DNA from: Planctomycetota bacterium | GTDB lineage: Bacteria; Planctomycetota; Planctomycetia; Pirellulales; PNKZ01 | Length of the DNA: 35,135 nucleotides | Reading direction: 5' to 3' | Assembly: GCA_017303535.1 (NCBI GenBank) | Contig: JAFLCO010000020.1 | Span: 1-35,135, forward strand | Part shown: one piece after another, positions 1-8,029 of the stretch | Layout of the letters: the number at the start of each line of letters is the position of its first letter | Numbering within the stretch: the first letter of the stretch is position 1 | Notes under the pieces: model-generated | Databases searched by the model: none | What the model was told of the DNA's origin: nothing | Seen by the model: the letters and a program-made list of their open reading frames with translations, nothing else | Translations under genes and position numbers: made by a program

Positions 1-238
1 TCGCTCCGAGAGACCGGACCTGCAGCACAATGTCGGCCGTTTGGAAAACTTCGGCCCGAGTGGCGGCGATTGCCGCGCCGCGGTCGCGGAATTGAGCGTC
101 GGGATAGCCTGCGGCAGTGCCTGCACCGGTCTCGACGACCACTTCCAAGCCCGCTTTCACGAGCGCCGGAACGGACGCCGGCACCAGGGCCACGCGTTGC
201 TCGCCGGGAAACGATTCCTGAACGACGCCGACTTTCAT
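1..238 (-). CDS. pntA: NAD(P)+ transhydrogenase alpha subunit, N-terminal part (runs off the left edge)
   Basis: The first 79 residues are visible on the reverse strand, from ATG at 238 to the window edge, with no stop. They begin MKVGVVQESFPGEQRVALVP and continue with VPALVKAGLEVVVETGAG, then AGYPDAQFRDRGA and ADIVLQV. This is the characteristic N-terminal Rossmann half of the alanine dehydrogenase/transhydrogenase alpha family. Members use NAD(H) in the soluble dI domain of the proton-translocating transhydrogenase, which links NADH/NADP+ exchange to the membrane proton gradient. Alanine dehydrogenase shares the fold, but its N-terminus usually reads MRIGVPKEIKNNE; the QESFPGEQRVALVP form fits PntA better. 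The rest of the gene and any pntB lie outside the window. Confidence 0.85.
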   Translation of the reverse strand, partial: MKVGVVQESFPGEQRVALVPASVPALVKAGLEVVVETGAGTAAGYPDAQFRDRGAAIAATRAEVFQTADIVLQVRSLGA

Positions 239-312
239 ACGCCTGTCCGTGCGGTTTCTAAGGCGAACGGCCGATAACAGAGAATCTTCGCGAGAAGCTA
301 TTCAGCGCCTCG

Positions 313-356
313 TAGCCCCAGGTGCCTACCTGGGGCTACCCGGATATTCATCCGGG
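313..356. repeat. REP-like doublet of two adjacent hairpins
   Basis: Two hairpins stand back to back between pntA and rplM. The first has 11-bp arms (TAGCCCCAGGT, 313-323, with ACCTGGGGCTA, 328-338) and a 4-nt loop. The second has 7-bp arms (CCCGGAT, 339-345, with ATCCGGG, 350-356) and a 4-nt loop, followed by another GGGCTA. The core AGCCCC/GGGGCT recurs in the hairpin near 25191, so these are probably members of one dispersed palindromic family. No coding potential is visible here. Confidence 0.75.
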
Positions 357-422
357 GCTATTGAATTGCACTAATCCCGCGAATCCCCCCAAAACGTCGT
401 GTGAAAGCCTATTACGCCGCCC

Positions 423-451
423 TTGAACTCGCAAGTGGCGAACGCTAGACT
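423..451 (+). promoter_or_regulatory. Candidate sigma70-type promoter of rplM-rpsI
   Basis: TTGAAC (423-428) and TAGACT (446-451) are separated by exactly 17 bases and lie about 120 bases before the rplM start, in an otherwise gene-free stretch (239-573). That would give a leader of roughly 115 nt containing the GC-rich segment near 470-490. The hexamers are good but not perfect matches to the consensus. The assignment rests on sequence alone. Confidence 0.35.
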
Positions 452-573
452 GCTTAATTCTCCAATTTGCCGGAGGCTCCGCCGGGGCGTCAGAAGGACG
501 TTCGTGAGGCGTCGAGCCGAGCCGGAAATCGGTCCGTTTTCATGCCGCAGTTGTTTTCCGCAGTTGATCTAAC

Positions 574-1011
574 ATGTTGACCAAATCGTTTAGTGCGAAG
601 CCGGGCGAAGTCGAACAAAAGTGGTACCTCGTCGATGCCGGCGGAAAGGTCGTCGGTAAGCTCGCGACCGAGATCGCCATGATCCTCATGGGCAAGCATC
701 GTCCGACGTACACCCCGCACGTCGACACCGGCGAATACGTCGTCGTCGTAAACTGCGAGAAGGTCGTGTTCACCGGCCGTAAGTGGGACAAGAAGGAATA
801 CACGTACTACACCGGCTACACGAACCTTCGCCGCGAAACGGCCCGTGAGCGTTTGGAAAACAAGCCGGAAGAAGTGCTGATCGAAGCCGTTCGCCGGATG
901 CTGCCGAAGAATAAGCTGGCCGTGCGGATGCTGGAAAAGCTCAAGGTGTACGCCGGCCCGAACCACCCGCACCAAGCCCAAGACCCGCAACCGAAGGACC
1001 TGGGCGTGTAG
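574..1011 (+). CDS. rplM: 50S ribosomal protein L13 (uL13)
   Basis: This 145-residue protein has normal L13 length. It shows the family signatures KWYLVDAGGKVVGKLATEIA near the N-terminus, GKHRPTYTPHVDTGEYVVVVN in the centre, then YYTGYTNLRRE and RMLPKNKLAVRMLEKLKVYAG, ending GPNHPHQAQDPQP. L13 is an early assembly protein of the large subunit that binds 23S rRNA. Its gene is almost always directly upstream of rpsI, as here (105 bases apart). The ATG at 574 is the only sensible start. The gap to rpsI holds a strong hairpin, which could make the ratio of the two proteins depend on RNA structure or processing. Confidence 0.98.
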   Translation: MLTKSFSAKPGEVEQKWYLVDAGGKVVGKLATEIAMILMGKHRPTYTPHVDTGEYVVVVNCEKVVFTGRKWDKKEYTYYTGYTNLRRETARERLENKPEEVLIEAVRRMLPKNKLAVRMLEKLKVYAGPNHPHQAQDPQPKDLGV

Positions 1012-1020
1012 TCTCTGCCA

Positions 1021-1064
1021 CCCTCGCCCCCTTGGGGGAGAGGGCAGGTGTGAGGGGGCAGCCC
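1021..1064. repeat. Palindromic G/C-run repeat between rplM and rpsI
   Basis: A C-rich/G-rich palindrome starts nine bases after the rplM stop: CCCTCGCCCCCTTGGGGGAG followed by AGGG, then a GGTGTGAGGGGG tail. A related sequence (CCCCTCCCACCGGGAGAGGG with a GGGTGAGGG tail) occurs at about 15224-15268. The element has no T-tract, so it does not look like a terminator, and it lies inside a co-transcribed ribosomal protein pair. Confidence 0.6.
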
Positions 1065-1116
1065 CTCCATCAGCTTTCAAAAATTCAATCGACCGTAAAT
1101 CTAGATAGGCTCCGTC

Positions 1117-1524
1117 ATGTCGACCGCAGAAAAGAAGATCAACGAAACGACCGGTACCGGTCGTCGCAAGACCGCCGTGGCTCGCGTGCGCGTTCGCGCC
1201 GGCAGCGGCAACATCGTCGTCAACGGCAAGCCGCTCGCCGAGTTCTTCGCCAACGAGCACGATCGCTATACGGTCGTCTCGGCCCTGGAACTCTGCGACC
1301 GTCGTAACGCCGTCGACCTCACGATCACCGTCTCCGGCGGCGGCACCACCGGCCAATCGGGCGCCTGCCGCATGGGCATCGCGCGGGCCCTGAAACTCTT
1401 CGACGCCACGCTCGAAGAACCGATCCGCAAGAACCAACTCCTCACGCGCGACAGCCGCATGAAGGAACGCAAGAAGTTCGGCTTCCGCGGCGCCCGCCGT
1501 GGTACGCAGTTCTCGAAGCGTTAA
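1117..1524 (+). CDS. rpsI: 30S ribosomal protein S9 (uS9)
   Basis: The 135-residue product contains TGRRKTAVARVRVRAGSGNI near the N-terminus, VNGKPLAEFF, VSGGGTTGQSGACRMGIARAL, LLTRDSRMKERKKFG and the basic C-terminal tail ending SKR. These are the full set of S9 signatures. The C-terminal tail of S9 reaches the P-site tRNA on the 30S subunit, and the terminal Arg is invariant. The penultimate tail here reads GARRGTQFSKR rather than the common KARRAPQYSKR, a mild variation. The gene ends the L13-S9 transcript and is followed about 45 bases later by a clear terminator. Confidence 0.98.
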   Translation: MSTAEKKINETTGTGRRKTAVARVRVRAGSGNIVVNGKPLAEFFANEHDRYTVVSALELCDRRNAVDLTITVSGGGTTGQSGACRMGIARALKLFDATLEEPIRKNQLLTRDSRMKERKKFGFRGARRGTQFSKR

Positions 1525-1564
1525 TCGTCTCGAAGCGTTATTCGCTCGACGAACGAAGAGACAG

Positions 1565-1597
1565 AAAAACCCCGGCCCAATCGGACCGGGGTTTTTT
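1565..1597 (+). terminator. Rho-independent terminator of rplM-rpsI
   Basis: A GC-rich stem pairs ACCCCGG.CC with GG.CCGGGGT around an AATC loop and runs straight into TTTTTT (1592-1597). The upstream A-run (1565-1569) would let it work partly in the other direction too. It lies 45 bases after the rpsI stop. Confidence 0.9.
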
Positions 1598-1638
1598 GTT
1601 GCGCGGTACGGCTTTTCGGCGTCTGCTACAATACAGTT

Positions 1639-1902
1639 ATGTCTCCCCTCGCCTTCAATCTGCTTGACCGTTTGCTCGACCCGTTGGCGGCCTGCCTTCC
1701 GCCGGAGGCCGTCGATAAGATCTTGCATTTTCAGCCCGACGAATCGATCGAACGGCGACTAAACGAACTTCGCGAAGGTGCGAACGAAGGCACGCTTACC
1801 GAAACGGAGCGAGCCGAGTACGCGGAGTTTATCGAGGCGATGGACTTCATCGCGCTCTTCAAAGCGAAAGCCGCGGCCCGCAGCACGTCGCACGGCGACT
1901 GA
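1639..1902 (+). CDS. Small conserved protein coupled to an HNH endonuclease
   Basis: This 87-residue acidic protein is predicted to be mostly helical. The core IERRLNELREGANEGTLTET, followed by ERAEYAEFIEAMDFIALFKAKA, resembles small proteins I recall next to HNH nucleases in planctomycetes and cyanobacteria (pattern L..LR..ANEG.LT..E..EY...IE..D.I...KA). Its TGA stop overlaps the ATG of the nuclease gene by one base (TGATG at 1900-1904), which indicates translational coupling and a linked function. Its role is unknown. An antitoxin-like or nuclease-restraining partner is one possibility, but nothing in the sequence proves it. The start ATG at 1639 has only a weak ribosome-binding site. Confidence 0.75.
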   Translation: MSPLAFNLLDRLLDPLAACLPPEAVDKILHFQPDESIERRLNELREGANEGTLTETERAEYAEFIEAMDFIALFKAKAAARSTSHGD

Positions 1903-2309
1903 TGGACGACGCTTTACGAACGCTGGTTCGCACGCGTGCCAAGGAACGGTGCGAGTATTGCCGGGTTCCCCAGCGGCTCTTCGAGTATGCGTTCCATCTC
2001 GAACATGTCACGGCTCGTCAGCACGGCGGACTCTCGGTCGCGGAAAATCTCGCCTTCGCCTGCGACCGCTGCAACTTTCACAAGGGGACGAATCTCTCCG
2101 CCGTCGATCCGCTCACGGGACAAATCGTGCTGCTGTTTCATCCACGCACCCAGGTCTGGAGTGAACACTTTGCCTGGAGCAATGCGGAGATCGTCGGCGA
2201 GACGCCCCAAGGGCGCGCAACCGCCGCGCTTCTTCAAATGAATGCCGTACGCCGGCTGCAGATTCGAACGTCGCTGATCGTTCGCGGCTGGCGACCGGAC
2301 GCGGAATAG
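1902..2309 (+). CDS. HNH endonuclease
   Basis: The 135-residue protein carries a complete zinc-finger HNH nuclease core. The zinc ligand pairs are C17xxC20 and C54xxC57. The catalytic region is L33-E-H35-V...H41-G-G, E48-N49-L, and N58-F-H60-K-G. It is thus of the CxxC...LEHV...HGG...ENL...CxxCN.HKG type, with all three HNH positions intact, so it should be an active metal-dependent nuclease. Residues after about 85 form a short C-terminal domain, FHPRTQVWSEHFAWS, common in this subgroup of stand-alone HNH proteins. The gene overlaps its upstream partner by one base. Target and biological role (restriction, repair or mobile-DNA remnant) cannot be read from the sequence. Confidence 0.88.
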   Translation: MDDALRTLVRTRAKERCEYCRVPQRLFEYAFHLEHVTARQHGGLSVAENLAFACDRCNFHKGTNLSAVDPLTGQIVLLFHPRTQVWSEHFAWSNAEIVGETPQGRATAALLQMNAVRRLQIRTSLIVRGWRPDAE

Positions 2310-2323
2310 CGTCCGCGACAGCC

Positions 2324-3796
2324 TTATTCGACGAACCGATAGCTGTAAACGTCTGCGTCACGAACGACAAATCGTAGCCGCACCGTCTTACCGGCGAGCG
2401 ATGAAACGTCGGTACCCTTCTTCCACTTGTACCTCTCGTCGATCTTATCGCCGTACGTCTCCGGGGCGTCCTCGAGAGAGAAGCCCTTGATCGGTTTGCC
2501 GGCCTCGTCTTGGATTTCCACTTGCACGCTCCCGGCGGCGCTCGTCGCGTAGTTCAGTTCCAAACTCTTTCCCGTGAACTTGAGCGGCTTCGTGATCAGC
2601 TCGCCCGGTTCGGCGTCGGCGTGCAGGCTCGCGATGCCGTCGAGGCGCAGGACGCCGCGGCGAATGTGATGCGATGGATAGCGGTAGTTCTCCGAGTAAT
2701 ACACGCTCATCTCGTCCGGCCCGGTTTGCAAGATGCCGTAGGCCGTCATCATGCTCCGGTCGCCCCAGTTGAGCTTGTCGCGGCCCGGGCGAATGAAAGC
2801 CTGCGGAAACTCGCGATCAAAGTGCAAGCCGTCGCGGCTGCTGAGAAACACGCCGTCGGAAATGCCTTTGTGTCCTTCCAGCCCGCTACGGCCGGTGACG
2901 AACCGCTTCGGGAACATGAAGTAATAGTGCGGCGCGCGGAAGTAGGTCGTCGTGGCGTTGGTGTAAAAGTGCTCCGGCTTCGTTTTGCCGAAGTCGATCG
3001 GCGTCGGGTCGCTCCAGGTCTTGAAATCTTTCGACGTCGCTAGAGCGACCGTTCGCACGCCGCTCGGCTTCCATTGTTTATCGTCGACGACGCCGGCCGA
3101 AAAGATGCGATAGTAGCTGCGGTATTCCTGGTGGGCCTCGTCCCAAAACGCCAGGTTTTGCGAGTCGAACGCCCCTTTGGTGATGACCGGCTTCTCGGAA
3201 ATGAGCTTCCACTTCAAGCCGTCGGCCGAAGAATACGCGGCCAGTCCGCCGCCGAGGCCGTTGGTCGAACGCTGCGTTTGCAGCGCCTTGTAACGCTCAT
3301 CGGCCGACACGCCCGGTCGGGTATCGATGAACGGCGTGAAATTGTGCGAAGGGTGATCCCAGACGATGTTGTTGTCTTTCGATCCGGCGAACTCGACGAG
3401 CCCGAGCTTCGGCTTCGTGAACGTGATGCCGTCTTTGCTCACAGCGACGCACGCCACCTGCCGTTCGTCCGACTTCTTTGCATCGCGGCCCTCTCCTTCG
3501 GCGGCCGGTTTCCAGCCCCGGTAGTAAAAGCGAAACTCCTTCGCTTCCTCGTCGAAGATCGCCGTGCAGTAGCCGGAAAATTCACCGTCCCACGGCGAAT
3601 CGAACTTCAGCGCAATCTCGGCGGGCCGCGGCCGATGCAACCTTAGCTCCGCACCGCCCGAAAGTTTTTCGATCTGATGCCGATCGACGAACAGTTCTCT
3701 TCGCGACCCTTGGTCGTAAACGTCCGACTTCTCCGCGGCGGCGACTGTTGACAAGGCGGAACTAACGGCAACGAGAAACAGTGCGGCGCGTAGCAT
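2324..3796 (-). CDS. Secreted GH32/GH43-like five-bladed propeller protein
   Basis: I start this at ATG 3796 because it begins a classic signal peptide (MLRAALFLVAVSSALSTVAAA); the frame is open upstream to 3979 but that part looks non-coding. The mature protein (about 470 residues) has propeller-type repeats seen in glycosyl hydrolase families 32/43: LFVDRHQIEKL, FDSPWDGEFSGYCTAIFD, FRFYYRGW, VAVSKDGITFTKP, then DSQNLAFWDEAHQEYRSYYR and DGLHFDREFPQAFIRPG. The last 90 residues (LELNYATSAAGSVQVEIQDE, then TVRLRFVVRDADVYSYRF) look like a beta-sandwich appendage. Such proteins are abundant in planctomycetes and are presumed to act on polysaccharides outside the cytoplasm. Substrate and catalytic acids are not identified. 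Its stop is 14 bases from the convergent HNH gene. Confidence 0.8.
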   Translation of the reverse strand: MLRAALFLVAVSSALSTVAAAEKSDVYDQGSRRELFVDRHQIEKLSGGAELRLHRPRPAEIALKFDSPWDGEFSGYCTAIFDEEAKEFRFYYRGWKPAAEGEGRDAKKSDERQVACVAVSKDGITFTKPKLGLVEFAGSKDNNIVWDHPSHNFTPFIDTRPGVSADERYKALQTQRSTNGLGGGLAAYSSADGLKWKLISEKPVITKGAFDSQNLAFWDEAHQEYRSYYRIFSAGVVDDKQWKPSGVRTVALATSKDFKTWSDPTPIDFGKTKPEHFYTNATTTYFRAPHYYFMFPKRFVTGRSGLEGHKGISDGVFLSSRDGLHFDREFPQAFIRPGRDKLNWGDRSMMTAYGILQTGPDEMSVYYSENYRYPSHHIRRGVLRLDGIASLHADAEPGELITKPLKFTGKSLELNYATSAAGSVQVEIQDEAGKPIKGFSLEDAPETYGDKIDERYKWKKGTDVSSLAGKTVRLRFVVRDADVYSYRFVE

Positions 3797-4014
3797 GACT
3801 GGCTTCTCCACGGCAGAGGAAACAGCGGCGATGTCGAGGGCGGGAAAGCGACGAGGCGTGCGGCCTCGCGGGATGCGGCGCTCAAGATAACCGGCCGCCG
3901 CGCGAACGTCCAACTTTATCAATTCGTATAACTTCCAAACGTCCGTGCCTTTGACGTCGCCGCACCTCAGAGACCACAATCGTCGAGATTCTCTCCAGCC
4001 TGTGCGAGTCGAGC

Positions 4015-5370
4015 GTGGACCGAGCGGAACCGATCAACGACAAAGCCCGACTGCGCACGGCCCTGCGCCGCAGCTACTTGGCCGCCGTGCTTTGGGCGGC
4101 GGGCAACGCGCTCTCCAGCGGCCTACTGCTTGTCTACATGGTTCGCGCGCTGGGAGCCTCGGGCCTGCAGGTGTCGTTGCTTTTGGCGGCCCCGGCGCTG
4201 GTCGGGCTGTTGCGACTGTTCACGCCGGCGCTGGTCGCGGGCCTCGGATCGGCGAAGCGCGTTTGCTTGGTCCTGAGCTTCGCCGCCTATGGACTCTTGG
4301 CCGTCGTGCCGTTGCTCCTGGTCGCGACCGCTTCGCGACTTTCGGACGATGCGATGCGTGAAGCCGTCGTCAACGGCTTGCTCGCGATACTTTGCGTCCA
4401 TCAGCTGCTCGAGCAAATCGCGACGGTCGCCCTTTGGTCGTGGCTCGGCGATCTGGTGCCGCGCCGTTTGCGAGGCCGGTACTTCGCGCGCCGCAACACC
4501 CTGCAACTGCTGGTGCTCTTACCGCTGTTTCCCGCCGGCGGCTATGCGGTCGACTATTTGCGACAGCACGTGCTCACGACTCCCGGGCTGGCCCATGCCG
4601 CCGCAATCGCCGTCGGCACGCTGTTGCTTTTGATCTCACTCGTTCCATTGACGGCCATGCCGGCAAGCCGACCGGGCGCAAAGCCGCTTCAGAATTCGCT
4701 CGTCGACCGGCTCTCGATACGCACGCTGTTCGCTCAGATGGTGCAGCCGCTGCGGCAACAGTCGTCGCGACGGTTATTGCTCTACGGCTGCTGGTTCTCG
4801 CTCTTCAACGGCCTGTTCTCGACGGCCCAGAACATCTTCCCCAAAGCCGTGCTCGGGCTCGAACTCGCCGCCATGAACGTGATGCAGGCGACGATGCGGC
4901 TCGGGCAGGTCGGCGTCAGCGTAATTGCCGGGCCCGTCAGCGATCGTCGCGGCAACCGGCCGGTGCTGGTCGTTTGCCAATTGCTCGTCGGCACGGCGCC
5001 GCTGTTTTACTTGGCCGCGACACCTGCCCATCCGTATGTGATTTACGGCGCGTGGGTTCTCTGGTCGGCCTATGCAGGGATCAACATCTGCCTGCCGAAC
5101 CTCACGATGCGGCTCGCCCCGCGCGGCGATCACACGGCTCACTTGGCGGCGTACCAAGCACTGACCAGCGTCTTTCTCACGGTCGGCACTTTGACCGGCG
5201 GTTGGTTGTTCGATCGCTACGTCGGCCGCACCTGGGCGGTCGGTCCGTGGGCCCTCGATCGCTATTCGTTATCGTTCCTACTGGCATGGATCACGCGCAC
5301 GGCCGGAGCCGCAATCGTGGCCACGGTGCCCGAAACCGCGAACTCGCAAGCGAAAAACGCCGCTCGCTGA
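4015..5370 (+). CDS. MFS transporter
   Basis: The 451-residue product has about twelve hydrophobic segments in two halves. A typical major-facilitator pattern is present: the first helix AAVLWAAGNALSSGLLLVYM, a central hydrophilic stretch (about residues 220-245), SVIAGPVSDRRGNRPVLVVC in the second half (equivalent of the D-R-x-G-R-R loop), and the final helix near LLAWITRTAGAAIVATV. The only usable start in frame is GTG at 4015; no ATG occurs before the first helix and no clear ribosome-binding site is visible. Transported substrate cannot be inferred. It is transcribed divergently from the secreted propeller gene, with about 220 bases between the starts. Confidence 0.85.
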   Translation: MDRAEPINDKARLRTALRRSYLAAVLWAAGNALSSGLLLVYMVRALGASGLQVSLLLAAPALVGLLRLFTPALVAGLGSAKRVCLVLSFAAYGLLAVVPLLLVATASRLSDDAMREAVVNGLLAILCVHQLLEQIATVALWSWLGDLVPRRLRGRYFARRNTLQLLVLLPLFPAGGYAVDYLRQHVLTTPGLAHAAAIAVGTLLLLISLVPLTAMPASRPGAKPLQNSLVDRLSIRTLFAQMVQPLRQQSSRRLLLYGCWFSLFNGLFSTAQNIFPKAVLGLELAAMNVMQATMRLGQVGVSVIAGPVSDRRGNRPVLVVCQLLVGTAPLFYLAATPAHPYVIYGAWVLWSAYAGINICLPNLTMRLAPRGDHTAHLAAYQALTSVFLTVGTLTGGWLFDRYVGRTWAVGPWALDRYSLSFLLAWITRTAGAAIVATVPETANSQAKNAAR

Positions 5371-5381
5371 CGCGCTGGAAT

Positions 5382-5870
5382 TTACAAGCCCATCCCCAGG
5401 AACCCGCCCCGGCTTTCCATTTCCGCTTCCATCTTGGCGATCCGCTCTTTCGTGCGCGCCAGGTCGCCGGCGGCGATGTAAAGATTAAAGTCGGCGCTCA
5501 CCGCCTGTTTCACCGTGTCGGTAAACCACGCGACGATCGGTTCGGTAAGCCAGTCGCACGTTTCGCGGACGAGTTGCACTTGAAGATCGGCGCTCCGCGT
5601 ACGTTCGTCGGCGTCGTCCGTCGTAACCACGCCTTCAAATTCAAACTCGAGCATTCCGAGTTCCGGGTCGTTCGTCACATGAAACACGCAACGCGCGTTG
5701 TGCAGGTAATACGTATTCAGCGATCCGTGCCGCTCCAGCGCCTCTTTGATCCGTTCGCACTTGGCGCGGAACTTCGGCGAGGCGTCGAGCGGAATATCCA
5801 TTCGGCTGATGGAGCGTAGCGGCAAGCAATCGAACGAAACGTCGACGTAGCGATCCATGATTCCATCCAC
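5382..5870 (-). CDS. Conserved protein of unknown function
   Basis: The 162-residue soluble protein starts MDGIMDRYVDVSFDCLPLRS; the true start may be the second Met (5858). It contains CERIKEALERHGSLNTYYLH, ARCVFHVTNDPELGMLEFEF, VQLVRETCDWLTEPIVAWFT and an amphipathic, probably coiled-coil C-terminus (LARTKERIAKMEAEMESRGG). There is no signal peptide or membrane segment. I do not recognise a named domain, but the well-ordered alternation of hydrophobic and charged residues supports a real gene. It lies tail-to-tail with the MFS gene (11 bases between stops). Confidence 0.7.
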   Translation of the reverse strand: MDGIMDRYVDVSFDCLPLRSISRMDIPLDASPKFRAKCERIKEALERHGSLNTYYLHNARCVFHVTNDPELGMLEFEFEGVVTTDDADERTRSADLQVQLVRETCDWLTEPIVAWFTDTVKQAVSADFNLYIAAGDLARTKERIAKMEAEMESRGGFLGMGL

Positions 5871-5880
5871 GCAAAGTGCC

Positions 5881-5901
5881 GTGCGGCCACTTATGCCGCA
5901 C
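5881..5901. repeat. 7-bp stem hairpin upstream of the 162-aa gene
   Basis: GTGCGGC (5881-5887) pairs with GCCGCAC (5895-5901) around a 7-base loop. It lies just upstream of the start of the reverse-strand gene 5382-5870 and so falls in its leader or promoter region. It could be an operator or a leader hairpin; no function can be assigned. Confidence 0.4.
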
Positions 5902-5910
5902 GTGGCACGC

Positions 5911-5951
5911 CAAAAGAAAACGGGCCGGTGCGAACACGCCGCACCGGCCCG
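5911..5951 (-). terminator. Rho-independent terminator of the 682-aa secreted protein gene
   Basis: On the reverse strand, a perfect 12-bp stem (CGGGCCGGTGCG, loop of 7, CGCACCGGCCCG; plus coordinates 5921-5951) is followed by TTTTCTTTTG (5920 to 5911). It lies 30 bases after the stop at 5981, the expected position and polarity for that gene. Confidence 0.88.
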
Positions 5952-5980
5952 AGTATTCTAGCGAGTTGTCGCCGCGAGCG

Positions 5981-8029
5981 TTATTGGGCTTCGACCTGAG
6001 CCGCCGCGGCCGGATCGCGCTTCAGACCCAAGACGAGCCAATCGCCCGACGCCTTGAGGCTTGAAACGTAGATCGTTCCCTTGCTCGCGTCGCCGTCGAC
6101 CGGTTCGCCCGAGCGAACGATTTCGGCCGGCAACGCCTTGCCGAACTTCTCAGTGAGGATCCGCTTTAGCACGATCTGCCGGGTGTTGAGCTTGTCTTTA
6201 CCGCGAACGAAACCCGGCGGCACGATGTCGAACTCACCCTCGCGCACGGCTTTCAGACCGTGGCCGTCGCTCGAAAGCTTGTAGACGCCGCTGATGTTCA
6301 TGCCGTCGAACTTCTTATCGCCCGAGGTGAACGCCTTGCCGCGAATCGTGAAGGTAGCCTTGTCGCCGTCGAACGAGAGCAGCACCGGATCCGCATCGGC
6401 GAAGGTGATCGAGAACGGCTCTTGGCCGGGCTGCGGCTTCAGGCGTTCCGGCACTTCGCCGAGGATGCTCTCCGCGAGCAGTTGAATGCGCGGCTGATCG
6501 AACTTGCGTCCGGCCAGCATCCCTTGCGAACTGTTTGTTACCAGCGACTGATGGACGCGAACGCTGACCGGCGCACCGCCGGCAAGCGCCGGAGCTTCAC
6601 CGGGAGCGGCCAAGCGACCGCTCGTGGTTTGCAGTGCCCGAATCGTCAGTGAATCATCGGTCGACGCGTACTTGAGCTGCGACGGGTATTGGCCGAAACG
6701 TAGCAACGGCCTGCGGAGCCGAGCTTCGAGTTCTTCGTTGGCCTGAGCGACCTGCTGGACAATTTCCTTCTGCATGCTGCGGGCCAATCGCGTTCGAGCG
6801 TGAGCCGCCGCAACCCGCTCGCCTTGAGCCTTCTGCTGCGGGGCCTTCTTAGCGGCGATCTTCTTGACGAGGTTGCCGATGAGGCCGCCTTTCGTTGAGC
6901 CGTAGCCCGTGATGCGGTTGTTCACCCGGGCGCTCGTGTTGATCGGTCCGCCGGCTAAGCCTTGTTCGTTGACGTAAAGCGTCGATTGGCCGTTGAGCGT
7001 GGTCGCGCCTTGCGAGTAGATCAACGCCGAGCGATTGTGCCCGACCGTGCGCGAGTAGTTGATGCCCGAGAGATACGTGACCAACTCGGCCTGCTCGCCG
7101 TTAGGAACGACGTCGACGTTCACTTCGCCGATCGTGCGACCGGTGCCGGTGATGTAGGTGCCGAGGATGCAATCGACGACCGGTTCGGTTTGGTCGACCG
7201 GTCGGCTCAGGGCATCGACGACGAACGTTTCCGAAACGTCGATCAGAAGATTCGGTTGCGAATACTTCGTGCCGATCAACTGGACGACCTGCGGAGCTTG
7301 ACCGCAGGCATCGAGCCAAGCCACGTTCTCGGCGATGGCGACCGATTGCGCCGCGGTCGGTGCGCCGCTACCGACGGCATCGACGGCGTCGGCCAACGCG
7401 TTGAGCCGCGTCTTGTATTCATCGGCGAGCTTTGCATTCTGCGCGGCGTCGGCGAGATGCGCAAATTTCAGAAGCGCATCACCGACGGCGCGAAACTCCG
7501 GTTCTTCCAAGCCGACGAAGCCGCCGCTGTAACGACGCTGCACGCGCATGAGCGTTGCTACGTCGTAGTTGTTCGGCTTCGCTAACTCGGCCGTCATCTG
7601 GTTCCAGAAGAGATAATCTTTCCATTGAGCTTCCCAAGCCCCGAGCGAACGCAAGTACGTGTCGAGCACGGCGACGGCTTGTTGCAGTTCGGCTTTGCTT
7701 TGAGCGACCGCTCCGCCGGCGATGGGTTGGAAGCCGGCGGCTGCGGCCCGCACTTGGTTGCCGAGCGCCGTCGGCTTGGCTTTCACGGCGACCGGCGCCG
7801 TTGCAACAGGTGCCGAGGTTGTCGTAGCAGTCGGAGCAGGTTTCGTGGCCGTAGCGGTGGCGGTAGGCTTCGTGACCGAGGTCGCAGGTTTAGTCGCCGT
7901 CGGCGTTGCAGACGGTTTGGGCGTCGTGGCCTTGGGCGGCTGAGCACTCGCCGCCGTAATGATTCCGGCAATTGCCACAGCGGCCAAAGCTCCCGAACCT
8001 ACCGATACTCGCCGTCTTGTCGCCATCAT
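5981..8029 (-). CDS. Large secreted protein with Thr/Ala/Pro linker, unknown function
   Basis: The 682-residue product starts MMATRRRVSVGSGALAAVAI, an N-terminal export signal ending about ASAQ. A low-complexity linker follows, roughly residues 30-85, built of TKPTATATATKPAPTATTTS-like repeats. The folded region has an alpha-helical part (SKAELQQAVAVLDTYLRSLG; LEEPEFRAVGDALLKFAHLA), a middle part with VVDCILGTYITGTGRTIGEV, and a basic helix (QANEELEARLRRPLLRFGQY). The C-terminal half is beta-rich (PFSITFADADPVLLSFDGDK; KATFTIRGKAFTSG; EGEFDIVPPGF). I recognise the general type from planctomycete genomes but no named domain. It stands alone, closed by its own strong terminator. The first or second Met could be the start. 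Confidence 0.75.
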   Translation of the reverse strand: MMATRRRVSVGSGALAAVAIAGIITAASAQPPKATTPKPSATPTATKPATSVTKPTATATATKPAPTATTTSAPVATAPVAVKAKPTALGNQVRAAAAGFQPIAGGAVAQSKAELQQAVAVLDTYLRSLGAWEAQWKDYLFWNQMTAELAKPNNYDVATLMRVQRRYSGGFVGLEEPEFRAVGDALLKFAHLADAAQNAKLADEYKTRLNALADAVDAVGSGAPTAAQSVAIAENVAWLDACGQAPQVVQLIGTKYSQPNLLIDVSETFVVDALSRPVDQTEPVVDCILGTYITGTGRTIGEVNVDVVPNGEQAELVTYLSGINYSRTVGHNRSALIYSQGATTLNGQSTLYVNEQGLAGGPINTSARVNNRITGYGSTKGGLIGNLVKKIAAKKAPQQKAQGERVAAAHARTRLARSMQKEIVQQVAQANEELEARLRRPLLRFGQYPSQLKYASTDDSLTIRALQTTSGRLAAPGEAPALAGGAPVSVRVHQSLVTNSSQGMLAGRKFDQPRIQLLAESILGEVPERLKPQPGQEPFSITFADADPVLLSFDGDKATFTIRGKAFTSGDKKFDGMNISGVYKLSSDGHGLKAVREGEFDIVPPGFVRGKDKLNTRQIVLKRILTEKFGKALPAEIVRSGEPVDGDASKGTIYVSSLKASGDWLVLGLKRDPAAAAQVEAQ

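Noticed and set aside
2324..3979. Longer form of the propeller protein starting at 3979
   Set aside because: The additional 61 residues precede a good signal peptide and look non-coding.
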